From Flavobacteriales bacterium (GTDB lineage: Bacteria; Bacteroidota; Bacteroidia; Flavobacteriales_D; Crocinitomicaceae), in contig CANNKP010000007.1 in the NCBI GenBank assembly GCA_947505255.1, positions 1-40,241 of the forward strand: a DNA stretch of 40,241 bases, written 5' to 3'. The notes beneath the pieces were generated by a model. It was given only the letters and a program-made list of their open reading frames with translations, had not been told where the DNA came from and searched no databases. A program made the translations under genes and the position numbers. Positions 25,305-33,048 of the stretch are shown here, piece after piece (the first letter of the stretch is position 1; each line of letters starts with the position of its first letter).

Positions 25305-26954
25305 ATGTATTTATACAGATATTTATTAATATTTTGCTTGCTATTTATTGAAACGAATATTATTGGACAGACAATCATATTCAATAATGGAAAGTACGGG
25401 ATATTGGATAACGATAGTAAGGAAATTGCTATTCCATCTGAATATGACGAAATTATTGCTGGATCAGAAAGTGAATCATTTGAGCTAAAAAATGAGCCAC
25501 ATAGCTTTATCCTTAGAAAGGACAATAAATATTACTTTGCTTTAAAAGAATGGAAGAAAACAACTATCTGGAAGGAAAATGCTGAAAACGGGAGGATTTT
25601 TCCTCCATTAGAAGGTGAAGACTCAGTTAAATGGTACCTTTTTAAGGAGGAATTTGACGAAGTATATAGATTGGATCGTATAGTTGTCAATAAGGATGCA
25701 AATGTTCAAGATTATGAATTATATTTTGGTGATACCATTTTTAATATTCATAAATATATCTATCCAATTGTTTTTCGAAAAGATGGGAAATGTAGTTTGT
25801 TAACCATTGAAAGGACATCTAGAACATTTGGCAATTATATCGTTGAAAATATAAGATACTCGAAAATCAAATATTCTATTGACAATATACAAATCTATCC
25901 AGCACGCTATGACGATTTTTTCAACATTGATAGCGAATTAATTGGTTTTGTTTCTGAAAAAAAATATGGGTTTATAAATTTAAAAGACGGTTATGAAATA
26001 GCGCCAGAATTTGATAATACGATTGTACCATTGAAATATAAAAGATATTATTATGCCAAGAAAAACGGATTGTGGGGAGTGATTTATATTAACAAATATT
26101 CTTCCGGTTATAGTGTAAGTATTCCGTTTCGTTATGCAATGATAGATGACATATCAAGAAATCTTCAATCCGTTAATTTTTATAACCGACGTATTTTCAA
26201 GACTAAAGAAGGGAATGGAGTACAACTACAAGATGCATATATAGCTTGCTTGTACCAAAGTAGTAAAGACTCACCCCTCCAACTTGAATTTGTTATTTAT
26301 AACGGGGAATCATTTACACCGACTGTTTCGAATGTAATAACTAAAAATGAGCAACTTAACAAAGAATATATTCCTCCAACAGAAAAACATATTACCTTCA
26401 CTCCATTAATAAACAATGCTCCTGTTATTCAGCAAGATCGTTTTGAATTTATTTGTATAAGTAAGTCTAAAGAGAACGTAGATGATACTTCATCATGGTT
26501 TTTTATTTTAAAAAGGGAAAGAAAGTGGCATAGAAATGATAATCATTATGTGAATGAGATAATTGAAGCGAAAGCAATTTACAGTTACATGTACGATTTT
26601 ACGTATGACCGTTTTGTGCCAATATATAATTTTGATGAAGAACTTGAAAATATTAATTACAACGTAATTGTTAAGCCTAGAGATTTTGATTGTAATCTGA
26701 TTTTGAAAAGTACATCATTAGAAAATGAAAAGTTCAAACACGAATTTTTCACATTTGAGGGATTAAAAGTTTATGAATTAATCTCTAATTATCCAGTTAA
26801 TTATGTCGAATATTTGATTGAAGATTATCGGGGAGAAACATATAACCCTGATTGGCATGTTTTAAAGTTCTACACAGAAATTCCCGGAAAAAAGAAAACC
26901 AAAAAGAAAACAGTATGTCATTATAATACGAAGACTAAACGATTTTATAAATGA
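25305..26954 (+). CDS. Exported WG-repeat-like protein 2 (candidate immunity protein)
   Basis: A 549-aa paralogue of the preceding exported protein. It has its own signal peptide (~1-22, ending IIGQT) and WG-like units (NGKYGILDNDSKEIAIPSEY, KKYGFINLKDGYEIAPEFD, KNGLWGVIYINKYSS). The N-terminal ~230 residues have diverged strongly from protein 1, residues ~230-345 are moderately similar, and the last ~200 are nearly identical. This gradient is what recombination or gene conversion of the 3' part would give, leaving a variable N-terminal face. The stop overlaps the next orphan tail (ATGA). An analogous role to protein 1 is inferred. Confidence 0.85.
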   Translation: MYLYRYLLIFCLLFIETNIIGQTIIFNNGKYGILDNDSKEIAIPSEYDEIIAGSESESFELKNEPHSFILRKDNKYYFALKEWKKTTIWKENAENGRIFPPLEGEDSVKWYLFKEEFDEVYRLDRIVVNKDANVQDYELYFGDTIFNIHKYIYPIVFRKDGKCSLLTIERTSRTFGNYIVENIRYSKIKYSIDNIQIYPARYDDFFNIDSELIGFVSEKKYGFINLKDGYEIAPEFDNTIVPLKYKRYYYAKKNGLWGVIYINKYSSGYSVSIPFRYAMIDDISRNLQSVNFYNRRIFKTKEGNGVQLQDAYIACLYQSSKDSPLQLEFVIYNGESFTPTVSNVITKNEQLNKEYIPPTEKHITFTPLINNAPVIQQDRFEFICISKSKENVDDTSSWFFILKRERKWHRNDNHYVNEIIEAKAIYSYMYDFTYDRFVPIYNFDEELENINYNVIVKPRDFDCNLILKSTSLENEKFKHEFFTFEGLKVYELISNYPVNYVEYLIEDYRGETYNPDWHVLKFYTEIPGKKKTKKKTVCHYNTKTKRFYK

Positions 26955-27100
26955 TGCGTTTGAATCGTTGGGAACTAGCTCGTCCAATAATAGATATAGC
27001 TTTCACTGGCTACACCTATGGAGCCAAACGTGGGCAAATTCGTGATATAACAGACCACAAACACATTGTTTCATTGTATGACTACGGTGTTGGTACGTAT
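26355..27100 (+). repeat. Near-identical block, copy 2 (3' part of exported gene 2 + tail 2)
   Basis: The partner of 24461-25206, covering the last 600 bases of exported gene 2 and the first 150 bases of the second orphan tail. Identity drops sharply after 27100, where the two tails diverge. Confidence 0.88.
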
Positions 27101-27196
27101 AATTTTGATTTGAAAAAAGTTGCTATTCTTGCTAATTTAGCACAAAAAGTAGCTGAAGACACTGTTAATGAATACTTCAACAAGCCTAATAATTAA
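26951..27196 (+). CDS. Orphan patatin C-terminal tail 2 (81 aa)
   Basis: A second stand-alone copy of the patatin end. MMRLNRWELARPIIDIAFTG and the following ~30 residues are nearly identical to tail 1, but the final helix differs (LKKVAILANLAQKVAEDTVN). The ATG overlaps the stop of exported gene 2 by 4 bases and the stop is 3 bases before exported gene 3. As in tail 1 the catalytic residues are absent while start, frame and coupling are preserved. The different C-terminal helix suggests a source gene other than the patatin present here, or independent drift. Confidence 0.8.
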   Translation: MMRLNRWELARPIIDIAFTGYTYGAKRGQIRDITDHKHIVSLYDYGVGTYNFDLKKVAILANLAQKVAEDTVNEYFNKPNN

Positions 27197-27199
27197 CAA

Positions 27200-28600
27200 A
27201 TGAGAGCAATTATTATTATTTTGTTTTTCATTAACGGTGCGTATCTTTGTTTTTCGCAAGGAAAAGGAATTAGTCATTTATATTCCACCATTGTAAGTCA
27301 AAATGAAAAATTTGGTTTGGTAGAGGATGGTACTGGAAAGGTCGTATTATTAATAGAATACGACACCGTTATCAGTCATACTCTTTTTAAAGGTGTCTAT
27401 TCATTCAGCAAAAACAACAAATATGGTTATGCCAAACTCCTATACAATTGGGATGAACAATCCTACAGTTGGGAAATTTCTAATTGTATTTATGATACAA
27501 TTTATTATTTAAATCTTGCTGATGATTTTATAGTTTTAAAAGAAAATAGTTCCTACAGTTATCAGCATTTGGACATTCAAACAATTCTTCAAGATAACAT
27601 GTTATATGAAAAAGATAAGGCTATAATAAGAGATGTATATCTTTCCTCAAACAACTATGATACACTTTATCCAAGTGAATCAAATCTAATCCTCAAAAGA
27701 AAAGATAAATATGGAATTCACATCGGCTTTAATCATGAATTAGAATGCCAATGGGATAGTATTACTCAATATAATAAACATTATCTTGTATGGAAAGGAG
27801 AAAAATTTGCTCATTTAACGGCATACTGGAATTATGATGGTGAAGAAATAGCAAAAGCGCATAATTATATTTTAACTACTCCCTATATTTTTCGGAAATT
27901 CAATGAATTAAAGTATAGTGATAATTACATGTTCTGTGTACAACACGATGTACCACTTCGTATTTTTGAAAATTTCGGAACCAAAGAAGTTGTCATACAT
28001 TTCAATAATGGTGAAGTTTTAAAAGTAGATACGGCATTTAATTACAATATTTCAGTTAATAGTAAATATCAATACTATGTAATTTCAGCTAAATTCAACG
28101 AAGAGTCAACTGTTATAAAAGAAATAAAAACCACATTTAATAAAAACACAGTTAAATATGAAGTGATTTTTGATAGGTTCCATCCCAAAGTCAATCAACT
28201 TTTTTTTGTAAATAAAAATGGTGAAATTGTTAGGTCAATGGATTCTTCAATGAATATCTATTATTACAATAATGATAATTATATTTTAGCATATGATTAC
28301 AGTTCTTTGAATCCCAACTTTGTACCTATGATGGTAATTGATATTGAAAGTGGTAAGATTATAAAAAAATATTCAAAAAAAAATACCATATATGATATAG
28401 AATATTATTCTCAATATTCAACTATTTTCGCAACAAAATATAATGGAAGTAACCTGAAAAACGAAACAACTCCAAGCGGTACAGTTTATACTTATAATGA
28501 TGGAAGATTAAAAAAGAAAACAATCGGTTACCTTAAATACGATTATATAAAAAAAAAGCACGTAATAGTACGTTTTAAATGGATGGTCAGACGATTTTAA
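27200..28600 (+). CDS. Exported protein 3 of the array (WG-like N-terminus)
   Basis: A 466-aa protein with a signal peptide (~1-19, ending CFSQ). WG-like units near the start (NEKFGLVEDGTGKVVLLIEY, NKYGYAKLLYN) and at ~167-190 (KDKYGIHIGFN) place it in the same broad group as the two preceding proteins. It lacks their conserved 200-residue C-terminal part and ends in a basic RLKKKTIGYLKYDYIKKKH stretch instead. It follows tail 2 by 3 bases and is the last gene before the next promoter, so it is the most diverged unit of the array. No terminator was recognised behind it. Confidence 0.8.
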   Translation: MRAIIIILFFINGAYLCFSQGKGISHLYSTIVSQNEKFGLVEDGTGKVVLLIEYDTVISHTLFKGVYSFSKNNKYGYAKLLYNWDEQSYSWEISNCIYDTIYYLNLADDFIVLKENSSYSYQHLDIQTILQDNMLYEKDKAIIRDVYLSSNNYDTLYPSESNLILKRKDKYGIHIGFNHELECQWDSITQYNKHYLVWKGEKFAHLTAYWNYDGEEIAKAHNYILTTPYIFRKFNELKYSDNYMFCVQHDVPLRIFENFGTKEVVIHFNNGEVLKVDTAFNYNISVNSKYQYYVISAKFNEESTVIKEIKTTFNKNTVKYEVIFDRFHPKVNQLFFVNKNGEIVRSMDSSMNIYYYNNDNYILAYDYSSLNPNFVPMMVIDIESGKIIKKYSKKNTIYDIEYYSQYSTIFATKYNGSNLKNETTPSGTVYTYNDGRLKKKTIGYLKYDYIKKKHVIVRFKWMVRRF

Positions 28601-28723
28601 AAAAAATGGAAATTCGACTTAAAAATAAACCATGTAAATTCCACTCCCAATTATTGATATTGTTTTTATGTGATATGCTTATGGAACTTAACACTATCGC
28701 TTTTCAATTTTTTGTGTGAAAAT

Positions 28724-28771
28724 TTGAGTATTTCTACTCATTGCTTTTCCCGCATAGTTTCCCCAAATTTG
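28724..28771 (+). promoter_or_regulatory. Operator-promoter of the amidase operon
   Basis: Palindrome TTGAGTA-TTTC-TACTCAT (28724-28741), its last T starting the -33 TTG (28741-28743), then a 20-base spacer and -7 box CAAATTTG (28764-28771). The ATG is 20 bases further. Geometry is identical to the promoters at 10228-10275 and 17740-17787. Confidence 0.7.
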
Positions 28772-28790
28772 GAAAACCCAATTTGAAACT

Positions 28791-29606
28791 ATGAAAATTG
28801 AAAACCATCTACTGAACGGTGAAAAAATCGACTTTAAAAAATCACCAAATACAAGCGGTAAATTCAAGTCCGGTTTACTAGACACAATTGTTATTCACTA
28901 CACTGCTGGATCAAGTCGTGAATCATCAGTCAGTACATTAACAAATCCAAGTTCAAAAGCATCAGCGCATCTTGTTATTGGTCGGGATGGCAAAATCACT
29001 CAACTTGTTCCTTTCGATACAATTGCCTGGCATGCCGGAAATAGTTCATACAAAGGAATGGTTGGTTTAAATCAATATTCAATTGGTATTGAAATTGACA
29101 ATGCAGGGATTTTAAAGAAAAGCGGTAATTCTTATATAGCTTGGTTCGGACGAGTTTACAATGAAGCCGATGCAATGGAAGGTATTCATAGAAACAGAAA
29201 TACACCGAATTACTGGCATCGCTATACGGAATGGCAAATTGAAATTTGTAAGGAGATTTGTAATTTGCTCATAGAAAAATACGGCATTAAAACCATTGTT
29301 GGTCATGAAGAAATTTCCCCTATCCGTAAAATTGATCCGGGACCAGCTTTTCCATTAGATAAATTCCGCGAACAAATTTTTGAAAGTGCCAGAGACGAAG
29401 ATTCCGTTGAGGTTCCAATTCAAAAGACAACAGGCGAAGTTGCTGCAACTTCATTAAACATTAGAGTTTCTCCAGATGCTGAAGCAGAAAAGGCTGCGCA
29501 ACCTCTTTCCAAAGGAACCAAAGTCGAAATCCTTGAGGAATCAGACGGATGGTTAAAGGTTCGTACGCAAATCGAAGGTTGGGTTTTTGCGAAACACATA
29601 AAATAA
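28791..29606 (+). CDS. N-acetylmuramoyl-L-alanine amidase (Amidase_2) with SH3b domain
   Basis: A zinc amidase of the AmpD/PGRP type that cuts the bond between muramic acid and the stem peptide. Zinc ligands fit His36 (TIVIHYTAG), His172 (IVGHEEISP) and Asp182 (KIDPGPAFP). AWHAG (~79-83) and NQYSIGIEIDN (~94-104) line the groove. Residues ~215-271 form a bacterial SH3 domain (TSLNIRVSPDAEA ... LSKGTKVEILEESDGWLKVR), a wall-binding module. There is no signal peptide, as in phage endolysins and contractile-system effectors. It is followed 23 bases later by a lipoprotein gene, and its promoter shares the palindrome of the patatin operon. Confidence 0.93.
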   Translation: MKIENHLLNGEKIDFKKSPNTSGKFKSGLLDTIVIHYTAGSSRESSVSTLTNPSSKASAHLVIGRDGKITQLVPFDTIAWHAGNSSYKGMVGLNQYSIGIEIDNAGILKKSGNSYIAWFGRVYNEADAMEGIHRNRNTPNYWHRYTEWQIEICKEICNLLIEKYGIKTIVGHEEISPIRKIDPGPAFPLDKFREQIFESARDEDSVEVPIQKTTGEVAATSLNIRVSPDAEAEKAAQPLSKGTKVEILEESDGWLKVRTQIEGWVFAKHIK

Positions 29607-29629
29607 AAAAGTTTAATTCAATTGGTTAC

Positions 29630-30136
29630 ATGAATTTCAAGAGTAATATTTTTCATTTTATCTTTTTTCTTCCATTGTTTATTTTTTATTCATGCGGAGG
29701 TGGTAATCCGGGGTTTAATGAATTTATTATTGAGGATAAACTTATGACTGACAAGGCTTTTCATCATTCAATTGACACAATATTTTCTAGCCTTCAACTT
29801 ATGAAGATAGACATTGATGATATCAAATTTGAAAAATTCAATATAAGTACAAACAGAGGTGAAATTTTTACTCCGCTAAGCGACAAAAAATACATTTGTG
29901 GAGAGGTAATGTCGAATGGTAAAAAACGTAGAAAATGGTTTTTTGGTCAAACACAGTGGAAAAAACGTGATTACTATATAATTCAGTATAGCACTAGTTT
30001 AGATTCTATTAAAGAAATGACATTAATCCAAGTTACGATTGAAGCACCTGATGAAGATTACACGACTTGGAGGCCAACAGAATCAGTGAATGATAAAAGA
30101 CTATTGAAATTGCAAGAAAAAATAGATAATTTATGA
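29630..30136 (+). CDS. Lipoprotein, candidate immunity partner of the amidase
   Basis: The start at 29630 (MNFKSNIFHF) is chosen because it puts a proper lipoprotein signal (hydrophobic FIFFLPLFIFYSC, lipobox Cys followed by GGG) at the N-terminus. The upstream in-frame ATG at 29549 lies inside the amidase gene. The 168-aa product has a mixed alpha/beta body without recognised domain (RKRWFFGQTQWK-like aromatic strand ~108-120). Tethering to the envelope beside a peptidoglycan amidase fits the logic of effector-immunity pairs in which the protector sits where the substrate is. This role is inference. Its stop overlaps the next tiny gene (ATGA). Confidence 0.75.
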   Translation: MNFKSNIFHFIFFLPLFIFYSCGGGNPGFNEFIIEDKLMTDKAFHHSIDTIFSSLQLMKIDIDDIKFEKFNISTNRGEIFTPLSDKKYICGEVMSNGKKRRKWFFGQTQWKKRDYYIIQYSTSLDSIKEMTLIQVTIEAPDEDYTTWRPTESVNDKRLLKLQEKIDNL

Positions 30137-30261
30137 ACAAGAACAAAGCAAGGAACATCATAGGTATCATTGTGATATCTTTTTTCATGATAACGTCTGC
30201 AATCATTGCAATCTATTCTTACGCAAATGACCTAAAAGGAATATTTGTCTTCCTTCTCTAA
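30133..30261 (+). CDS. Tiny single-span membrane protein, 42 aa
   Basis: An ATG overlapping the lipoprotein stop by 4 bases opens a 42-codon frame: a basic start (MNKNKARN), one transmembrane helix (IIGIIVISFFMITSAIIAIY) and a short polar/hydrophobic end. The overlap and the classic membrane-protein profile support a real gene coupled to the lipoprotein. Possibly it helps anchor or localise the amidase/lipoprotein pair. Function unknown. Confidence 0.55.
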   Translation: MNKNKARNIIGIIVISFFMITSAIIAIYSYANDLKGIFVFLL

Positions 30262-31114
30262 GTCCTTAAACAAAAAAAGCTTAAAAGCAAGGGTAATACA
30301 GAGCTTCACTGCGTTACGCCCTTGCTTTTATCATTCATGGCTATTCGTCAGAATTCCTCATTTACGCCATTCCATTAGCTTTTTTTGTCACGTCCTTATT
30401 CGTCGTCAGTCGCAGTTGCTTCATCCCCCCAAGCCCCTTAAAGCGGTATAAATGGTTTTTTGTTGGGGGTCTGCCACTGCTTGTGTTTGGCTCGCCTGCT
30501 AAATCGCTCAGGCTGCAGGGCTGTCATAATTTTTGATAGTTCCTCCAATGTGCATTGTTCCTTTCGTGCCTCTAGTCTCAAAGCACTTTCGTTCGTTATT
30601 CTATTTTAAGATTTTGTGAGTCAAGAGTAGTCGCATTTTCCATTCCGTTCCTACATTCCAAATACTACTACACTTGAAAAACTTCCTACTTCGAAAATCA
30701 AAAATTCCGCCAGCCCTTTGTGCATACTGCATAGGTCGTTCCCTTGCTTTCCTATCGTCAGCAATCTCCTCTCCCACCTTCACTCCACTCGCAGTCGGCT
30801 CGCGCGCACAAAAGAGAGAAAGATCTACCGAAATAATCTAGATTCTTATTCTAATAATTATTGCTCCAGAGAAAACTGTTTTATTCTTCTTTTTTCTCTC
30901 TTTCTCCCACCGCTGGCTCAAGGCTGCTTTTCCTTTTTTGTGAGATAGAATTTCGCTTTTTGGTGAAATTCATAATCCAACTGACATTCACTTGTAATTA
31001 TTCACACTTTAAAACAATAGGGTTTCACCCTACGATACCGAGTCAGTAAACTGATGTTTCTTTTTTAAAGAATTAATTTATCAATAAATCCTGCTAGGTA
31101 GGGCTTCGAAGTCT
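30262..31114. other. GC-richer noncoding region
   Basis: About 850 bases without a credible gene: the open frames here have unlikely composition (many Arg, His, Ser, Leu from CTC/TCG-rich DNA). The base composition is clearly richer in C and T than the surrounding genes. It begins with a strong hairpin (30283-30329) and continues with short motifs such as CGTCGTCAGTCGCAG and ACTCGCAGTCGGCTCGCGCG. A related patch is at 10890-11020. It might be a dispersed noncoding element, a recombination scar or a remnant of mobile DNA. Confidence 0.5.
30283..30420. repeat. Dispersed noncoding element, copy B (with strong hairpin)
   Basis: The perfect 11-bp stem AAAAGCAAGGG (30283-30293) / CCCTTGCTTTT (30319-30329) encloses a core with TACAGAGCTTCACTGCGTTAC. 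CGTCGTCAGTCGCAG follows at 30401-30415. Copy A (10890-11020) has the same core and order but a different stem sequence that still pairs. On the + strand the hairpin could also act as a terminator for the amidase operon, although no long T-run follows. Confidence 0.5.
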
Positions 31115-31978
31115 TTATTTTGTTTCAATTCCCGGTTTACTACATTCGAATAATTTGTTCAACAAGTCCGTTTTTTGAATTTGTTTTGGCTCTCTATATT
31201 TTGGACTACCAATCTTCTTAATTATTCCAGTTAACAATCCAAAATGTTCTATCATCCGATTAGAATAACAACGATTTATGTAATCTTCAACTGTTCCATA
31301 ACCGGGTTCAATATTTTCTGTTAGCATGGGATAGGCCGTAAAATACTTCTTTGCATAGAAATTATCTTGATGTATTTCACTACCATATTGATCAAGGAGA
31401 TAAATTGAATAACCACAACCTAATCGACCACAATCTTCCATTTCATAACCATCAAAATAGGCCCAATTGAACTTTTTACAATATGTTTTTAAAATTTCTT
31501 CCAAAAGAATTTGATCATTTTCAAGGATTTTTTTTGCTTTAACTGTAATAGTTAAGGATCCTTTTGCTTTTTTTACAACACCGGTTATTTCTAAAAGTAT
31601 TCGACACAACCGTACAAAATGTGAATCCGTTTCTTTATATAATTTACTAATTCCATTTTCAATCATATCTTCTGCAAAGTATTTCTGATTGTACAATTCA
31701 GTGACAATTTTTGTTGGTAAAAATCCTTTTGCAGTCAATTTTATTCCATTGTTAACCGAAATATGTGTCAAGAGAAATTTCACCCCATTGAAAATCGGTA
31801 TTTCGAAAAATTCATCCTGATTCAATTCCTTAATTTTAATTGGAGAATCGGCCTCAAACAAGAAATGAATTATTTTATGCATTTCTAAAGGTGAATAACC
31901 TTCAAATTCCAGAACACCTGAATTGTTCCGTGCATCCATTACTTTTTTTATTTCTTTGTTTACTTCATCCAAATCCAT
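31115..31978 (-). CDS. Hypothetical soluble protein, 287 aa
   Basis: A cytoplasmic alpha/beta protein. Residues ~25-95 hold FEGYSPLEMHKIIHFLFEAD ... LTAKGFLPTKIVTELY, and ~115-215 hold HFVRLCRILLEITGVVKK, a winged-helix-like strand pair and FNWAYFDGYEME. The signature (SP.EMH.....F ... LTAKG.LP ... R...E..GL...... FNW.Y.DGY) belongs to a widespread uncharacterised family that I have seen alone or joined to SEC-C-type zinc motifs. Here no SEC-C motif is present. It stands alone between two noncoding regions, with no operon partner to suggest a role. Confidence 0.8.
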   Translation of the reverse strand: MDLDEVNKEIKKVMDARNNSGVLEFEGYSPLEMHKIIHFLFEADSPIKIKELNQDEFFEIPIFNGVKFLLTHISVNNGIKLTAKGFLPTKIVTELYNQKYFAEDMIENGISKLYKETDSHFVRLCRILLEITGVVKKAKGSLTITVKAKKILENDQILLEEILKTYCKKFNWAYFDGYEMEDCGRLGCGYSIYLLDQYGSEIHQDNFYAKKYFTAYPMLTENIEPGYGTVEDYINRCYSNRMIEHFGLLTGIIKKIGSPKYREPKQIQKTDLLNKLFECSKPGIETK

Positions 31979-32589
31979 AATTATACCTTTATCACAGCAA
32001 ATTTAAATGGTAATTATGATTTTACAACAAAGTGATTCGGATCATCAGGACATTGTCATCTTTTCAAATTTGAAATGACTTTTCCAGTCAACGTCTTTCT
32101 ATGAATACATTCCCCCTTTTTCTCAAAAGGTCATGTATCATATCAATCCAGCTTGTATCAAATCTATTTTATCTCAGCTTCCAAAAGCGCAGTTCGTTCT
32201 TCATGCACGTTTCATCCGTCGTCAAGCTTTCATTTCAGAACCTGGTTCAAACCGTCGAGCTATGTTTTTTAGCCTTTATCGTTGGTGTAGATCTCATTAT
32301 ATCAGGTATCATTCCTAGTTATACAAAAATAAAAAATGATCGCAAAAATATTGGATGCTCTGCCGTAATGCAAGTTCAAGCCCTAAAGGGTTTTGATAAA
32401 ATAATCTCCATCAGTCAAATGACTGATAGTATTTTTTTACCAAAAATCTTGCATTCCGGCATTTCATCCAATTCGAAAATGGCTTTCTTTTTCTTTTTTT
32501 TCCAGTTTTCTGGTTTTTTTTCTTTCTTCTTTTGGGTTAATGATGGGCGCGAAGCGCAAAAACACAGAGCATAATTTAAAACCCAAATT
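31979..32589 (+). promoter_or_regulatory. Noncoding region with long structured leader before the 139-aa gene
   Basis: Frames here (for example at 32101) have improbable composition and overlap T/C tracts, so no gene is called. Next to the following gene, TTTGGGTT (32531-32538) pairs with AACCCAAA (32580-32587), enclosing GGGCGCGAAGCGC, itself able to form a GCGC-gaa-GCGC hairpin. The outer stem ends 2 bases before the ATG at 32590, so folding could hide the start. A pyrimidine tract of ~60 bases precedes it. A motif TCCGTCGTCAAGC near 32216 faintly recalls the elements at 11003 and 30401. Confidence 0.4.
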
Positions 32590-33009
32590 ATGTCTAAGTA
32601 TCAAATAAAAACACATCGCGCAGGAACTATTTATCAAGGAAATTATTTCTTTATTCAAAGCAAAGGATTCCATAGCGGAAAACCATTAAAAGAGCCCTAT
32701 CCAAACTGTTTTGTTTGCTTATGCGACAACGAAACCAGTTTAGACGAAATGTATTGGATGTTATATATTCTTTGGCAAGGTCGAAAATTTCATGAAGTAC
32801 TGGTTGGTTCAGTAATTCCTTTCATTCGGATAAAGGATTTACAAGAAACGATTGAATTAGCTCTTTATAAATTTGATGGTTGTCCACAGCAATTTTATCA
32901 AACAGTTGAGGCACTTAAAAGCCTTCAAAAACAAGAATTGAACTATTTCAATATCAATGACCAAATTGGAAAACTGAAAATGACTTTGGTTTGTAGAATG
33001 ATTGGATGA
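32590..33009 (+). CDS. Hypothetical protein of mobile-element type, 139 aa
   Basis: A small cytoplasmic protein opening MSKYQIKTHRAGTIYQGNYF, with a central GKPLKEPYPNCFVCLCDNE and a helical middle (ETSLDEMYWMLYILWQGRKF). I recall this pattern (GKPL.EP.PN.F) from short proteins of accessory regions in Flavobacteriales, possibly the DUF6943 group, but the match is from memory. No catalytic motif. The start codon follows directly after the leader stem at 32531-32587, so translation may be controlled by it. Confidence 0.7.
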   Translation: MSKYQIKTHRAGTIYQGNYFFIQSKGFHSGKPLKEPYPNCFVCLCDNETSLDEMYWMLYILWQGRKFHEVLVGSVIPFIRIKDLQETIELALYKFDGCPQQFYQTVEALKSLQKQELNYFNINDQIGKLKMTLVCRMIG

Positions 33010-33048
33010 AATAAAATAATAGGGAGTGGCTGGCGTCACTCCTTATTA

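Noticed and set aside
17910-29606. A complete contractile injection system or prophage locus
   Set aside because: No sheath, tube, baseplate, spike, AAA ATPase, capsid or tail genes are present. The amidase alone is not evidence for a prophage, so only cargo-like genes can be claimed.
30245-31049. Several open frames in the GC-richer noncoding region
   Set aside because: Low-complexity Arg/Ser/Leu/His content, frames on both strands, no membrane or domain pattern, and similarity to another noncoding patch at 10890.
32101-32574. Open frames of 157 and 61 aa
   Set aside because: Composition is dominated by Phe/Ser tracts from T/C-rich DNA, the frames overlap each other, and they cover the leader structure of the next gene.
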